This document shows, piece after piece, positions 24,411 through 32,600 of a stretch of DNA of 64,000 bases. The position numbers and the translations under genes are program-made. Source of the stretch: Nitrobacteraceae bacterium AZCC 1564 (GTDB lineage Bacteria > Pseudomonadota > Alphaproteobacteria > Rhizobiales > Xanthobacteraceae). Position 1 is the first letter of the stretch. Every line of letters starts with the position of its first letter. The notes beneath the pieces are model-generated. The model made no database searches, was not told the origin of the DNA, and was given only the letters and a program-made list of their open reading frames with translations. The DNA lies in contig JBAGRR010000001.1 in assembly GCA_036924835.1 (NCBI GenBank), forward strand, positions 3,859,001 to 3,923,000, written 5' to 3'.

Positions 24411-26639
24411 TCAATCGAGAATCTTGTCCAGCGTGATCGGCAGGTCACGCACACGCTTGCCGGTTGCATGATAGATCGCGTTGGCGATTGCGGCTGCAAC
24501 ACCGACAATCCCAATCTCACCGACGCCCTTGATGCCGAGTGGGTTGATGATGTCGTCGCGCTCGTCCACGAAGATGACCTCGATGTCGTGCACGTCGGCA
24601 TTCACCGGCACATGATATTCGGCGATGTTGGCGTTCATGACGCGGCCGAACTTGTGGTCGACCAGCGTTTCCTCATGCAGGGCCATGCCGATCCCCCAGA
24701 CAACTCCACCCAGGATCTGATTGCGGGCTGTTTTCGGATTCAGGATACGGCCGGCAGCGACCGCGCTGACGATGCGGGTCACGCGAACGACGCCAAGCAG
24801 TTCGTCGATCTTGACCTCAGCGAAGATCGCGGAATGAACGTTCTTTGCGTAATCATTGTTGCTCTTGAAGTCGGTAGACTTCTCTTTCTCGATCCGATCA
24901 ACCCCGCTATGCCGCATGACATCGGTGATGGAGATGCTGCGGCTGGCGTCTGACTTCGCAGCAATTATGCCATCTGCAAAGGTGACATCTTCAAGCTTGA
25001 TCTTTGTTAAGGCAGAGTCCGGCACTTTCTTGGCCAGCTTGAGCAGCTCTTTACGCACTTCCCCGGCTGCGTTCGCGATGGCGTGGGATACAGAGGCCGC
25101 TATCCACGACCCGCCTTCGACGGGAGATTGTGGCAGCGTCGAATCGCCCAATTTGATCGTTACGTTCTCCATTGGCAGGCCGAGCGTTTCGGCCGCCACC
25201 TGCGCCATGATGGTATAGGTCCCGGTGCCGATGTCAGACGTCGCGCAGGAAATTTCCGCGTGTCCGTTGGCCGAAAGTGTGATGCGGGCTGCAGCCTTCA
25301 TCTGCAACGCTTCCCAGACGCCAGAGGCCATTCCCCAGCCAACCAGCTCGCCGCCATCGCGCATGGACCGCGGCTCTGGCTTTCGCTCGCTCCAGCCGAA
25401 GGCTTCGGCGCCTTGACGATAGCACTCGCGAAGCTCCTTGCTGGTATAGGGAAGATCCTCGTTCTGGTCGCGATCCGAGTAATTTCGCAAGCGAAGTTCG
25501 AGAGGATCCATCTTGAGCGCGACGGCAAGCTCATCCATGGCGCATTCCAAGGCGTAGACCCCCGTCGCGGCACCGGGCGCACGCATGTCTGATGGCGTCG
25601 GAAGATCTAGCCTTGCCAGCCTGTGGGTATATTTTGTGTTTGGACACTTGTAGAGCGCGCCCGACCAGATCGTGTCTTTCCGCGCAAACTCCTCATACTG
25701 CGATGTGATCGCGATTGCATCGTGCCCGATCGCCTGAAGGGAGCCGTCGGCTTTTGCGCCAAGAGAGACCCGCTGGATTGTACCCGGCCGATAGCACAGC
25801 GCATACATTTGCTGCCGCGTTAACACCAGGCGTACTGAACGTTGCAGTGCGCGAGCTCCCAAGACAGCCAGGACCACCTGATATTGCGGGCGCAATCCGG
25901 ATCCGAATGCGCCGCCGACGAACGGCGACACCACGCGCAGATCGGCCGATTTCATGCCGAATACGCTGCACACATAGCGCTGAACGTTCTGTACGCCTTG
26001 CGTCTTGTCATAGACGGTGAGCTTGCCGTCGCCTTCCCAGACCGCAGTGGATGCAAAGAGCTCCATCGGATTATGGTGTTCGGTTCCGACGTAGTATTCG
26101 CCTTCGTGGCGAACATCAGATGCCGCAAGGCCTGCCTCTACATCGCCGCGCGGCTTTGATGGACTTAGTGCAAAAGTGTCCTCACCGAGCGGGAACGTAT
26201 GATCGAGCTCATGAAAGAGATCGGTCACGTGTGCTTCTTCTTCGTACTCGATATCGACGAGTGATGCGGCGAAACGAGCGATTTCCCATTCCTCTGCCAG
26301 GATCAGTGCGATGGGCTGGCCACTGAATAAGATTCTGTCGTTGTAAAGCGGACGGAATGGCGAACCACCCGGCGCGACGTCGTCCGCGTAAGCCTCGTTG
26401 TTGGCTGCGAGAGGAGGACGATTCTTGTGAGTGAGAATCGCCAGAACACCTTCAACTTCAGTCGCCTTGCTGATATCGATCTTAGCAATTCGGCCCTTGG
26501 CGATCGTGGATGTTATGACGCTGCCATAGGCCATGCCGGCAACCTTGAACTCCCCTGCGTACTTCGCCGCTCCTGTCACCTTGGCGTGACCATCAACGCG
26601 AGACGTCGCGACACCTATGTAAGGAGACATGGCGTTCAC
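24411..26639 (-). CDS. Molybdenum hydroxylase large subunit, PaoC/YagR-like
   Basis: A 742-aa xanthine-oxidase-family catalytic subunit (molybdopterin cytosine dinucleotide type). It has the aldehyde oxidase hammerhead region at the N-terminus, FVGGAFGSGLRPQ for the Mo-Q loop, DMRAPGAATGVYALE, and the catalytic base in IKGVGEIGIVG (Glu708). It is expected to oxidise aldehydes or N-heterocycles. It is the last gene of a three-gene operon with 4-bp overlaps (2Fe-2S, FAD, Mo), the order of paoABC. The CoxL motif AYRCSFR is not seen, so it is not a CO dehydrogenase. Confidence 0.88.
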   Translation of the reverse strand: MNAMSPYIGVATSRVDGHAKVTGAAKYAGEFKVAGMAYGSVITSTIAKGRIAKIDISKATEVEGVLAILTHKNRPPLAANNEAYADDVAPGGSPFRPLYNDRILFSGQPIALILAEEWEIARFAASLVDIEYEEEAHVTDLFHELDHTFPLGEDTFALSPSKPRGDVEAGLAASDVRHEGEYYVGTEHHNPMELFASTAVWEGDGKLTVYDKTQGVQNVQRYVCSVFGMKSADLRVVSPFVGGAFGSGLRPQYQVVLAVLGARALQRSVRLVLTRQQMYALCYRPGTIQRVSLGAKADGSLQAIGHDAIAITSQYEEFARKDTIWSGALYKCPNTKYTHRLARLDLPTPSDMRAPGAATGVYALECAMDELAVALKMDPLELRLRNYSDRDQNEDLPYTSKELRECYRQGAEAFGWSERKPEPRSMRDGGELVGWGMASGVWEALQMKAAARITLSANGHAEISCATSDIGTGTYTIMAQVAAETLGLPMENVTIKLGDSTLPQSPVEGGSWIAASVSHAIANAAGEVRKELLKLAKKVPDSALTKIKLEDVTFADGIIAAKSDASRSISITDVMRHSGVDRIEKEKSTDFKSNNDYAKNVHSAIFAEVKIDELLGVVRVTRIVSAVAAGRILNPKTARNQILGGVVWGIGMALHEETLVDHKFGRVMNANIAEYHVPVNADVHDIEVIFVDERDDIINPLGIKGVGEIGIVGVAAAIANAIYHATGKRVRDLPITLDKILD

Positions 26640-27652
26640 CGTATCGTTTTATCTGTCTGCGATTGTGGGGTGCCAAGAGCGGCCTGAGCGAACGCCCGAA
26701 CAATAGTGCGTCGCGCCAGATTGATCTTGAACGCGTTGTGATCGAAGCCTCTGGCATTACGAAGCAGCACATCGGCGGCGCGCATAAAGACTTCCTGGGT
26801 TGCGGTCTGGCCCCGAAGTGATGCTTCGACTGCAGTATCTCGCCATGGCTTATGTGCAACGCCGCCAAGCGCGAGACGTGCATCCTTGATCCGGTTTCCA
26901 TCGAACTCGAGCGCAGCAGCGACGGAAACGAGCGCGAAGGCATAGGAGAGGCGGTCGCGGATCTTGAGGTATGTATAATTCGTAGAAAATCCCTTGGCAG
27001 GGAGTTCGATGGCTGTGATGATTTCGTTCGGCTCTAGATTGGTATCACGCTGCGGTTCGTCGCCAGGCAACCGATGGAAATCCGTAAATGGGATGACGCG
27101 TTCACCCGAAGGGCCGGACACCAGAACTTTAGCGTCAAGCGCGGCGAGTGCCACGCACATATCGGAGGGATGTGTCGCGATGCAGGAGTCGCTCGTCCCG
27201 AGAATGGCATGCATCCGATTGAAGCCATCAATGGCCGAACAGCCGCTGCCCGGCTCTCGTTTATTGCAAGGTGTCGCGGTATCATAGAAGTAGTAGCACC
27301 GCGTTCGCTGTAGGAGATTTCCCCCCGTGGACGCCATGTTGCGTAACTGCTGCGAGGCGCCCGCAAGGATTGCGCTCGATACGATGGGGTAGCGCTGTTC
27401 GATCAGCGGATGCCAAGCCAGATCCGAATTCGGCACCAGCGCGCCGATCCGTACGCCGCCATCCTGCGTTTCTTCAACCGTTCTGAGCGGAAGCCGTGAG
27501 ATATCGATCAAGCGTGTCGGCCGCTCGACATCCTCTTTCATGAGGTCAATCAGGTTGGTCCCGCCAGCGATGAACTTTGCACTGGAATCAGCGGCGATCT
27601 GCCGGACAGCGTCAGCGACGTCGGTGGCGCGCGCGTAAGTAAAATTCATCAT
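26636..27652 (-). CDS. Molybdenum hydroxylase FAD subunit with extra Fe-S cysteines, PaoB/YagS-like
   Basis: A 338-aa FAD-binding subunit. The FAD-binding region reads AKFIAGGTNLIDLMKEDVERP and ASTGGNLLQRTRC. It has an inserted cysteine-rich segment (Cys119, Cys129, Cys138, Cys157; TRCYYFYDTATPCNKREPGS) that corresponds to the additional [4Fe-4S] site known in PaoB. This makes the PaoABC assignment firmer than for ordinary CoxM-type subunits. It overlaps both neighbours by 4 bp and should pass electrons from the Mo and [2Fe-2S] sites to FAD. Confidence 0.88.
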   Translation of the reverse strand: MMNFTYARATDVADAVRQIAADSSAKFIAGGTNLIDLMKEDVERPTRLIDISRLPLRTVEETQDGGVRIGALVPNSDLAWHPLIEQRYPIVSSAILAGASQQLRNMASTGGNLLQRTRCYYFYDTATPCNKREPGSGCSAIDGFNRMHAILGTSDSCIATHPSDMCVALAALDAKVLVSGPSGERVIPFTDFHRLPGDEPQRDTNLEPNEIITAIELPAKGFSTNYTYLKIRDRLSYAFALVSVAAALEFDGNRIKDARLALGGVAHKPWRDTAVEASLRGQTATQEVFMRAADVLLRNARGFDHNAFKINLARRTIVRAFAQAALGTPQSQTDKTIR

Positions 27653-28152
27653 GATGCACCCATCGCCTGTTGGATCGCTGCGAGGATGTTGGGGTAGGTG
27701 GCGCAGCGGCAGATGTTGCCGCTCATGAATTCGCGGATTTCATCCGGCGTCTTTGCCTTTCCTTCCGCGATCAGGCCGGCTGCAGAGCAGATCTGGCCCG
27801 GCGTGCAGTAGCCGCATTGAAATGCATCGTGATCAATGAAGGCCTGTTGCAGGGGATGCAGCGAGCCGTTCGTAGCAAGCCCCTCGATCGTTGTCACTGT
27901 CGCGCCGTCCTGCATCACCGCGAGGGCCATGCACGAGTTAATCCGCCGTCCATCGACCAGAACCGTGCACGCGCCACACTGGCCATGGTCGCACCCTTTC
28001 TTTGTGCCGGTCAGATCGAGATGTTCGCGCAAGGCATCGAGGAGGGTTGTCCACGGCGCGATCTTCAGCTCGGTCTTGACGTTGTTGACGGTCAGCTCAA
28101 CCGAGATCTTTTCGGGAGCCGGAATCTGCGAACTCGCTTGCACCATTTGCAT
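27649..28152 (-). CDS. Molybdenum hydroxylase [2Fe-2S] subunit, PaoA/YagT-like
   Basis: About 167 aa. The plant-type ferredoxin motif is CDHGQCGACTVLVDGRRINSC, followed by the helical domain with CGYCTPGQ and NICRCATYPN, together binding two [2Fe-2S] clusters. E. coli PaoA has a long Tat leader; this protein has only about 20 residues before the ferredoxin fold and no twin arginine, so the complex is probably cytoplasmic. The start is uncertain: ATG 28152 or 28146, behind GGGG, is favoured over an in-frame ATG at 28203. Confidence 0.87.
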   Translation of the reverse strand: MQMVQASSQIPAPEKISVELTVNNVKTELKIAPWTTLLDALREHLDLTGTKKGCDHGQCGACTVLVDGRRINSCMALAVMQDGATVTTIEGLATNGSLHPLQQAFIDHDAFQCGYCTPGQICSAAGLIAEGKAKTPDEIREFMSGNICRCATYPNILAAIQQAMGAS

Positions 28153-28639
28153 TACCCCATCGCCTGAAAAGAACAGAGGCGCCAAGGGCAAATCAGGCGC
28201 CATTAACCGTTACTGGAACTGCGAAGCTTGGTCTTTTGTTCCGGATGCATGAGAATGGACAGGAAGCCTGACTTAAGTCATTCGGTGACAGGCGAGTATG
28301 TGGGCATACCACCTAGAAGTTTGTTGTCGCGGGATACGCGAATTCGGAATACCATCTGGCGTTGCTCGGCCTCTACTGCGATGGACAACGAGCGATGCTT
28401 TGTTCTGCGCCACTGTTTCGGGTGGGGAGTGGAGGGGCGGATTGTGGATATTCATCACACGATCCGCGCGGGATGATTGTGCTGGCCTCGCACCTACTCC
28501 GAACTGCTCAAACCCGATTTTCAAAAGCATTGAGACAGCAAATATATCGGGTCGCCTCTGACGATGCTGCGCATTCGCAGGTCAATCAGTCGTGCTCAAC
28601 CGTGGAGTTTGCACACGAAACAATCTGAAGGAGGTAGCT
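28153..28639. other. Divergent intergenic region, paoA-like / hdeD-like
   Basis: This 487-bp stretch has only short overlapping frames on both strands, none with a convincing ribosome binding site or family. A perfect 12-bp palindrome TGACTTAAGTCA at 28269-28280 lies about 120 bp upstream of the molybdenum hydroxylase operon and could be an operator. Nothing else is assigned. Confidence 0.5.
28269..28280. promoter_or_regulatory. Palindrome TGACTTAAGTCA, candidate operator
   Basis: Perfect 12-bp palindrome in the otherwise featureless space before the PaoABC-like operon. Its role is unknown; it could bind a dimeric regulator of either divergent gene. Confidence 0.3.
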
Positions 28640-29221
28640 ATGATCAGTAGAACCTTGTCCATGCCGGGGCCTCCTCTGTTACATACTCTGGCAGAGAACT
28701 GGTGGTTGGTGTTACTGCGCGGGATCGCAGCCGTGATCCTCGGTGTTCTGGCCTTCGTCTGGCCGGGGATCACTCTGGTATCCCTCATCCTGTTGTGGGG
28801 CATCTACGCGCTGGCTGATGGCCTGTTTGCGATGTGGGCGGCTGTCGCAGGTCGAAGCGGCGGATTGGTGCCTCGTTGGTGGCTTGCGATCGTTGGCATC
28901 GCCGGCGTTCTAGCTGGGATTCTCACCTTCGTCTGGCCAGGCCTGACCGCGCAAATCCTGCTTCTGCTGATTGCGAGCTGGGCCATTGTGATTGGCGTGA
29001 TGCAGATCTGGGGTGCCATCCAATTGCGCAAGGAAATCGAAGGCGAGTGGTTGTTGATCCTAAGCGGTCTATTGGGAATCGCGTTCGGCCTCGTTTTGCT
29101 GGCTCGTCCCGGTATCGGCGCCCTGGCCGTCGTCTGGATGATCGGCGCCTACGCAATTATTGCGGGCGTTGATTACATCGCCCTCGCGTTCAAACTGAAG
29201 AGGTACAAGCACATAACGTAA
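28640..29221 (+). CDS. HdeD family membrane protein
   Basis: A 193-aa inner-membrane protein with six predicted hydrophobic segments arranged as repeated pairs (WWLVLLRGIAAVILGVLAFV; WWLAIVGIAGVLAGILTFV; LLILSGLLGIAFGLVLL). This repeated W..R/VG pattern with FVWPG motifs is typical of HdeD, linked to acid resistance in E. coli; elsewhere its role is not clear. A perfect AGGAGG precedes ATG 28640, which decides this start over an in-frame upstream ATG. Confidence 0.85.
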   Translation: MISRTLSMPGPPLLHTLAENWWLVLLRGIAAVILGVLAFVWPGITLVSLILLWGIYALADGLFAMWAAVAGRSGGLVPRWWLAIVGIAGVLAGILTFVWPGLTAQILLLLIASWAIVIGVMQIWGAIQLRKEIEGEWLLILSGLLGIAFGLVLLARPGIGALAVVWMIGAYAIIAGVDYIALAFKLKRYKHIT

Positions 29222-29277
29222 CTTTCTCTGAGGCAAACGAGAGAGCTACACGCGGGAAGGGCGATTTGCAAAAGAAA

Positions 29278-29297
29278 CGCCACTCATAGGAGTGGCG
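29278..29297 (-). terminator. Hairpin terminator for the TDT transporter gene
   Basis: Perfect 8-bp stem CGCCACTC/GAGTGGCG with loop ATAG. On the reverse strand it is followed by TTTCTTTTG, which fits intrinsic termination of the reverse-strand TDT gene. It also sits after the convergent hdeD-like gene. Confidence 0.7.
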
Positions 29298-29351
29298 GCT
29301 CTTACGCCAAAGTGTCGGACACAGCCGGCATGCGCTGAAGCGCGAGCAAAA

Positions 29352-30323
29352 TCACGACAGCGTATTGCTCACCGGGTTGGTGGCAGCAGGAAGCAGGTAG
29401 CGCTTCGCCACTACTAAGCTGCGGATCACAAACCAACCGATGATGAGATTGGAGACGACAAAAATCGGCAGCGCGAGTTTTGCCACGATGCCGGTGTGAC
29501 CCCGTTCGATGAATCGAAGCGCCGCAAGAGGTAGCGCTGACACGCCGAAGCTGTAAGCCCACGCGGACAGCGAGAACGGTTGCTCTCTCAGCCATGGAAT
29601 AAGCCTGACCATCACCATGGCCTGAAACAGCGCATAGCCGAACAGCATAAAAGCCAGCCGGTCGGGTGGGCCGTCCGTCACCGCCAAATAGGCCACGCAG
29701 GCAACGGCGGGTGGCGCCAGATGAATGCCCATGGTCGCGCGCAGCGCCACAGGTATTCCATACGCAAACAGTCGATGCAGGATAACGGACTCCATGATGA
29801 TGATGGAGAAGAACCCGACACCAAAGAACAGCAGTCCCGGCTCGGGATATCCGAACAAACCACAGGCAATCGCGCTGACGAAGCTTCCGCCGACGGTTGG
29901 CATGTAAAGCACGGGTGTTGTCGTCTCCGCTGCGCGGCCGCCCATCCAGAGCCCGCCGACGCCCCAGACGGTGAATGCGAGCTGTCCGGCCATTCCGGCA
30001 ATGAACAACACGAATGAGATTGCGGGCAGGTAGGGTGCAATCGACCAGCTCGTGATCATTGTCGTCATCGGCACGAGAACGATGAAGAATGACTGGATTG
30101 GATGTTTGATTTCGGCCAGTGCTGCATCCGGCGCGTGAATCCACTTGAGCGCATAGAGAATAAACCACGCACTCCAGATCGAAGCCGCCGTCAGGGCCAA
30201 AATCTCTCCGATGACAGCAGGTGCATTCCAGATGTGAGCTGCGACGCGCCAGCCGCTGCCAAGACCACCAATGCCAAGCACCATGCCGAACATGGTGGCA
30301 GAGAATTTGGAAATATCGATACG
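29352..30323 (-). CDS. TDT/SLAC1 family transporter (TehA-like)
   Basis: About 323 aa with ten predicted membrane segments. The opening FSATMFGMVLGIGGLGSGWR is characteristic of the tellurite-resistance/dicarboxylate transporter (TDT, SLAC1-like) family of anion channels. The frame is open up to 30443, but that would overlap the divergent acyl-CoA dehydrogenase start; a GTG at 30323 just before the conserved region gives the usual family length. Substrate is uncertain (dicarboxylate, sulfite or other anion). Confidence 0.8.
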   Translation of the reverse strand, partial: RIDISKFSATMFGMVLGIGGLGSGWRVAAHIWNAPAVIGEILALTAASIWSAWFILYALKWIHAPDAALAEIKHPIQSFFIVLVPMTTMITSWSIAPYLPAISFVLFIAGMAGQLAFTVWGVGGLWMGGRAAETTTPVLYMPTVGGSFVSAIACGLFGYPEPGLLFFGVGFFSIIIMESVILHRLFAYGIPVALRATMGIHLAPPAVACVAYLAVTDGPPDRLAFMLFGYALFQAMVMVRLIPWLREQPFSLSAWAYSFGVSALPLAALRFIERGHTGIVAKLALPIFVVSNLIIGWFVIRSLVVAKRYLLPAATNPVSNTLS

Positions 30324-30408
30324 CACGGATTGTATGCTTTTTTTGAGGATTGTCTGGATGGTGTGTTGCGCTTTAGAAAACTCGTAGCAACCTCGAGGAT
30401 TTACCACA

Positions 30409-31575
30409 ATGGACTTCGCGCATACCGCCCAGCAGGAATCCATTCGCGATGCGGTTCTGAAAATCTGCAGTCAGTTCGACGATGCCTATTGGCACGGCAA
30501 GGATCGCGATGGCGGCTTTCCTTACGAGTTCTACGACGCGATGGCCAAGGCTGGCTGGCTCGGGATTTGTATTCCGGAAGCTTATGGCGGCTCGGGTCTT
30601 GGCATCACTGAGGCAGCGATCATGATGCGCGCGATCTCAGAATCCGGCGCAGGCATGTCCGGTGCCTCTGCCATTCACATGAACGTGTTCGGACTCAATC
30701 CTGTCGTAGTGTTTGGAACCGATGAGCAGCGTGCACGCATGCTGCCCGGTATTGTCGAGGGACGCGAGAAGGCGTGCTTCGCGGTCACAGAGCCGAATAC
30801 TGGCCTCAACACCACGCAGTTGAAAACGCGCGCTGTGCGCAAGGGCGACAAGTATGTCGTCAATGGACAGAAGGTGTGGATTTCAACCGCACAGGTTGCG
30901 CACAAAATTCTGCTGCTGGCGCGCACCACGCCGCTCGAGGAGGTGAAGAGCCCAACGCACGGCCTTAGCCTGTTTTATGCGGACTTCGATCGTTCGCGTA
31001 TCGCCGTGCACGAGATCGAGAAGATGGGCCGCAAGGCGATCGATTCGAACGAGCTGTTCATCGAGAACTTCGAGATTCCGGTGGAGGATCGCATCGGCGA
31101 GGAAGGTCGCGGCTTTGAATACATCCTCCATGGGATGAATCCGGAGCGAGTGCTGATCGCCGCGGAAGCCGTTGGCCTCGGCAAGCTCGCGCTGGCGCGC
31201 GCGTCCGCCTATGCGAAGCAGCGTATCGTCTTCAATCGGCCGATCGGACAAAACCAGGCGATCCAGCATCCGCTGGCGAAAAGCTGGATGGAGCTTGAGG
31301 CCGCCTGGTTGATGACGCTGTCGGCGGCATGGCAATACGATCAGGGGGTGCCGTGCGGGCCCGCGGCCAACGCCGCGAAATACCTGGCGGGCGAAGCTGG
31401 TTTCCACGCCTGCGAGCAGGCGGTGATGACCCACGGCGGCTTTGGTTACGCCAAGGAATATCACGTCGAACGCTACCTGCGCGAAGTGATGATCCCGCGC
31501 ATCGCGCCGATCAGCCCGCAACTCATTCTCAGCTTCATCGGCGAGAAGGTTTTGGGGCTGCCGAAATCTTACTGA
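30409..31575 (+). CDS. Acyl-CoA dehydrogenase
   Basis: A 388-aa flavoenzyme. FAD-binding segments include CFAVTEPNTGLNTTQLKTRA and VNGQKVWISTAQ. The C-terminal helical domain has FNRPIGQNQAIQHPLA and the signature MTHGGFGYAKEYHVERYLR. It introduces the alpha-beta double bond in an acyl-CoA. No electron-transfer flavoprotein or CoA ligase gene is next to it; it stands alone, divergent from the TDT transporter. Chain-length preference is unknown. Confidence 0.9.
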   Translation: MDFAHTAQQESIRDAVLKICSQFDDAYWHGKDRDGGFPYEFYDAMAKAGWLGICIPEAYGGSGLGITEAAIMMRAISESGAGMSGASAIHMNVFGLNPVVVFGTDEQRARMLPGIVEGREKACFAVTEPNTGLNTTQLKTRAVRKGDKYVVNGQKVWISTAQVAHKILLLARTTPLEEVKSPTHGLSLFYADFDRSRIAVHEIEKMGRKAIDSNELFIENFEIPVEDRIGEEGRGFEYILHGMNPERVLIAAEAVGLGKLALARASAYAKQRIVFNRPIGQNQAIQHPLAKSWMELEAAWLMTLSAAWQYDQGVPCGPAANAAKYLAGEAGFHACEQAVMTHGGFGYAKEYHVERYLREVMIPRIAPISPQLILSFIGEKVLGLPKSY

Positions 31576-31913
31576 AGGGCGAAGAATAAGAATCTAACGC
31601 AGCCGATATTCGTAGGAGCACTTGATCTTCAGCTCTGCTTACACAGAACGAGACGAAAAAGATCGGCGCGAAGGCCAGTCTTCATCCCCAGCGAATTAGA
31701 TGACAGACGTCAGAGATTCCTGTCCGTGGCCTCAGCGGCTCGGTCGATGGCGGCGCTTGCAGCATCCTTTGCAGCATCCTTGGCGCTACCCATCGCAATC
31801 CCCCTTACATATATATCGGAAGATTACGGCGGCGTTGACGCAGAGTTCCATATCTGTTGACGTGCGCAACATCTCGCACAATAGCAGCCAACACGACATT
31901 TGAAGGAAAGACC
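31576..31913. other. Intergenic region, acyl-CoA dehydrogenase / cupin
   Basis: This 338-bp region contains a possible 27-codon gene on the reverse strand (31710-31793, listed separately). TATATATCGG at 31809-31818 could be part of a promoter. Nothing else is recognised. Confidence 0.5.
31710..31793 (-). CDS. Possible micro-protein, Ala/Asp/Lys-rich helix (27 aa)
   Basis: ATG 31793 is preceded by AAGGGGG at good spacing. It encodes MGSAKDAAKDAASAAIDRAA and seven more residues, ending in TGA. The KDAAKDAA repeat would form an amphipathic helix like those of LEA-type or phasin-like stress proteins. It is too short for family assignment, and a 15-bp tandem repeat at 31755-31785 creates part of the frame, so chance is possible. 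Confidence 0.35.
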   Translation of the reverse strand: MGSAKDAAKDAASAAIDRAAEATDRNL

Positions 31914-32441
31914 ATGTCCGGATCGCACGATCATCATCACTCACACGATCATGCGCATGACCACGCACACGATCATGACCGATGGAAGCATGATGGCGTC
32001 CGCGTCATTCCAGGCAACCAGCTCGATTCCAATGTGCCGTCGACGGCCGGGATGGATCGCAAGGCCGCGATTAACTTCGCGCGCGTCGGTGCGCAGAAGT
32101 TGTGGGCCGGCACGGTGACGATCAAGCCGGATGCGAAGACCGGCGCGCATCATCACGGCCATCTCGAAAGCGTCATCTATGTTGTGCGTGGCAAGGCCCG
32201 CATGCGCTGGGGCGAGCATCTGCAGTTCACCGCCGAAGCCAATCCCGGCGATTTCATTTTCGTGCCGCCCTATGTGCCGCATCAGGAGATCAATGCCAGC
32301 CCGGACGAGCCGCTCGAATGCGTGCTGGTGCGCAGTGACGGCGAGGCGGTTGCAATCAATCTCGATATCGAACCCGTCGAGAAGCCCGAGACGGTGCTCT
32401 GGGTTGATCCGATCCACCGGGACCCCGCGGAGAAAAAATAG
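31914..32441 (+). CDS. Cupin domain protein with His-rich N-terminus
   Basis: A 175-aa single-domain cupin. The first 20 residues are a histidine/aspartate run (SHDHHHSHDHAHDHAHDHD), a likely metal-storage or metal-sensing tail. The cupin motif 1 is HHHGHLESVIYVVRGKARMRWG and motif 2 is GDFIFVPPYVPHQEIN, with metal-binding His and Glu retained. ATG 31914 has GAAGGAAAG in front and begins at the His tail; an upstream in-frame start would add 19 codons. Enzymatic function is unknown. Confidence 0.85.
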   Translation: MSGSHDHHHSHDHAHDHAHDHDRWKHDGVRVIPGNQLDSNVPSTAGMDRKAAINFARVGAQKLWAGTVTIKPDAKTGAHHHGHLESVIYVVRGKARMRWGEHLQFTAEANPGDFIFVPPYVPHQEINASPDEPLECVLVRSDGEAVAINLDIEPVEKPETVLWVDPIHRDPAEKK

Positions 32442-32536
32442 GCAGGTAATCGCCGAGAGGAAAATTTAGGCAGCCGGTACTGATCGCCAGGATAGCCATT
32501 TCCTCTCAACGGGTTGCACTGCGACACTGTGACTAG

Positions 32537-32558
32537 TGACGATTATTGACAATCGTCA
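32537..32558. promoter_or_regulatory. Inverted repeat before the RND efflux operon
   Basis: TGACGATT and AATCGTCA form perfect 8-bp arms around ATTGAC, 43 bp upstream of the adaptor gene. TTGACA lies in the centre (32547-32552) as a possible -35 box. It is a plausible operator for the TetR-type repressor encoded at the end of this operon. Confidence 0.5.
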
Positions 32559-32600
32559 GTCGTTAGGGGAAGGTTTTGGCAGCGATGCGAGGGCCTTCCG

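Noticed and set aside
24411..28152. CO dehydrogenase (coxSML)
   Set aside because: The CoxL active-site loop AYRCSFR is not present, and the extra cysteines in the FAD subunit and gene order point to the PaoABC type.
30324..30443. N-terminal extension of the TDT transporter
   Set aside because: It would overlap the divergent acyl-CoA dehydrogenase start, has no family similarity and no ribosome binding site.
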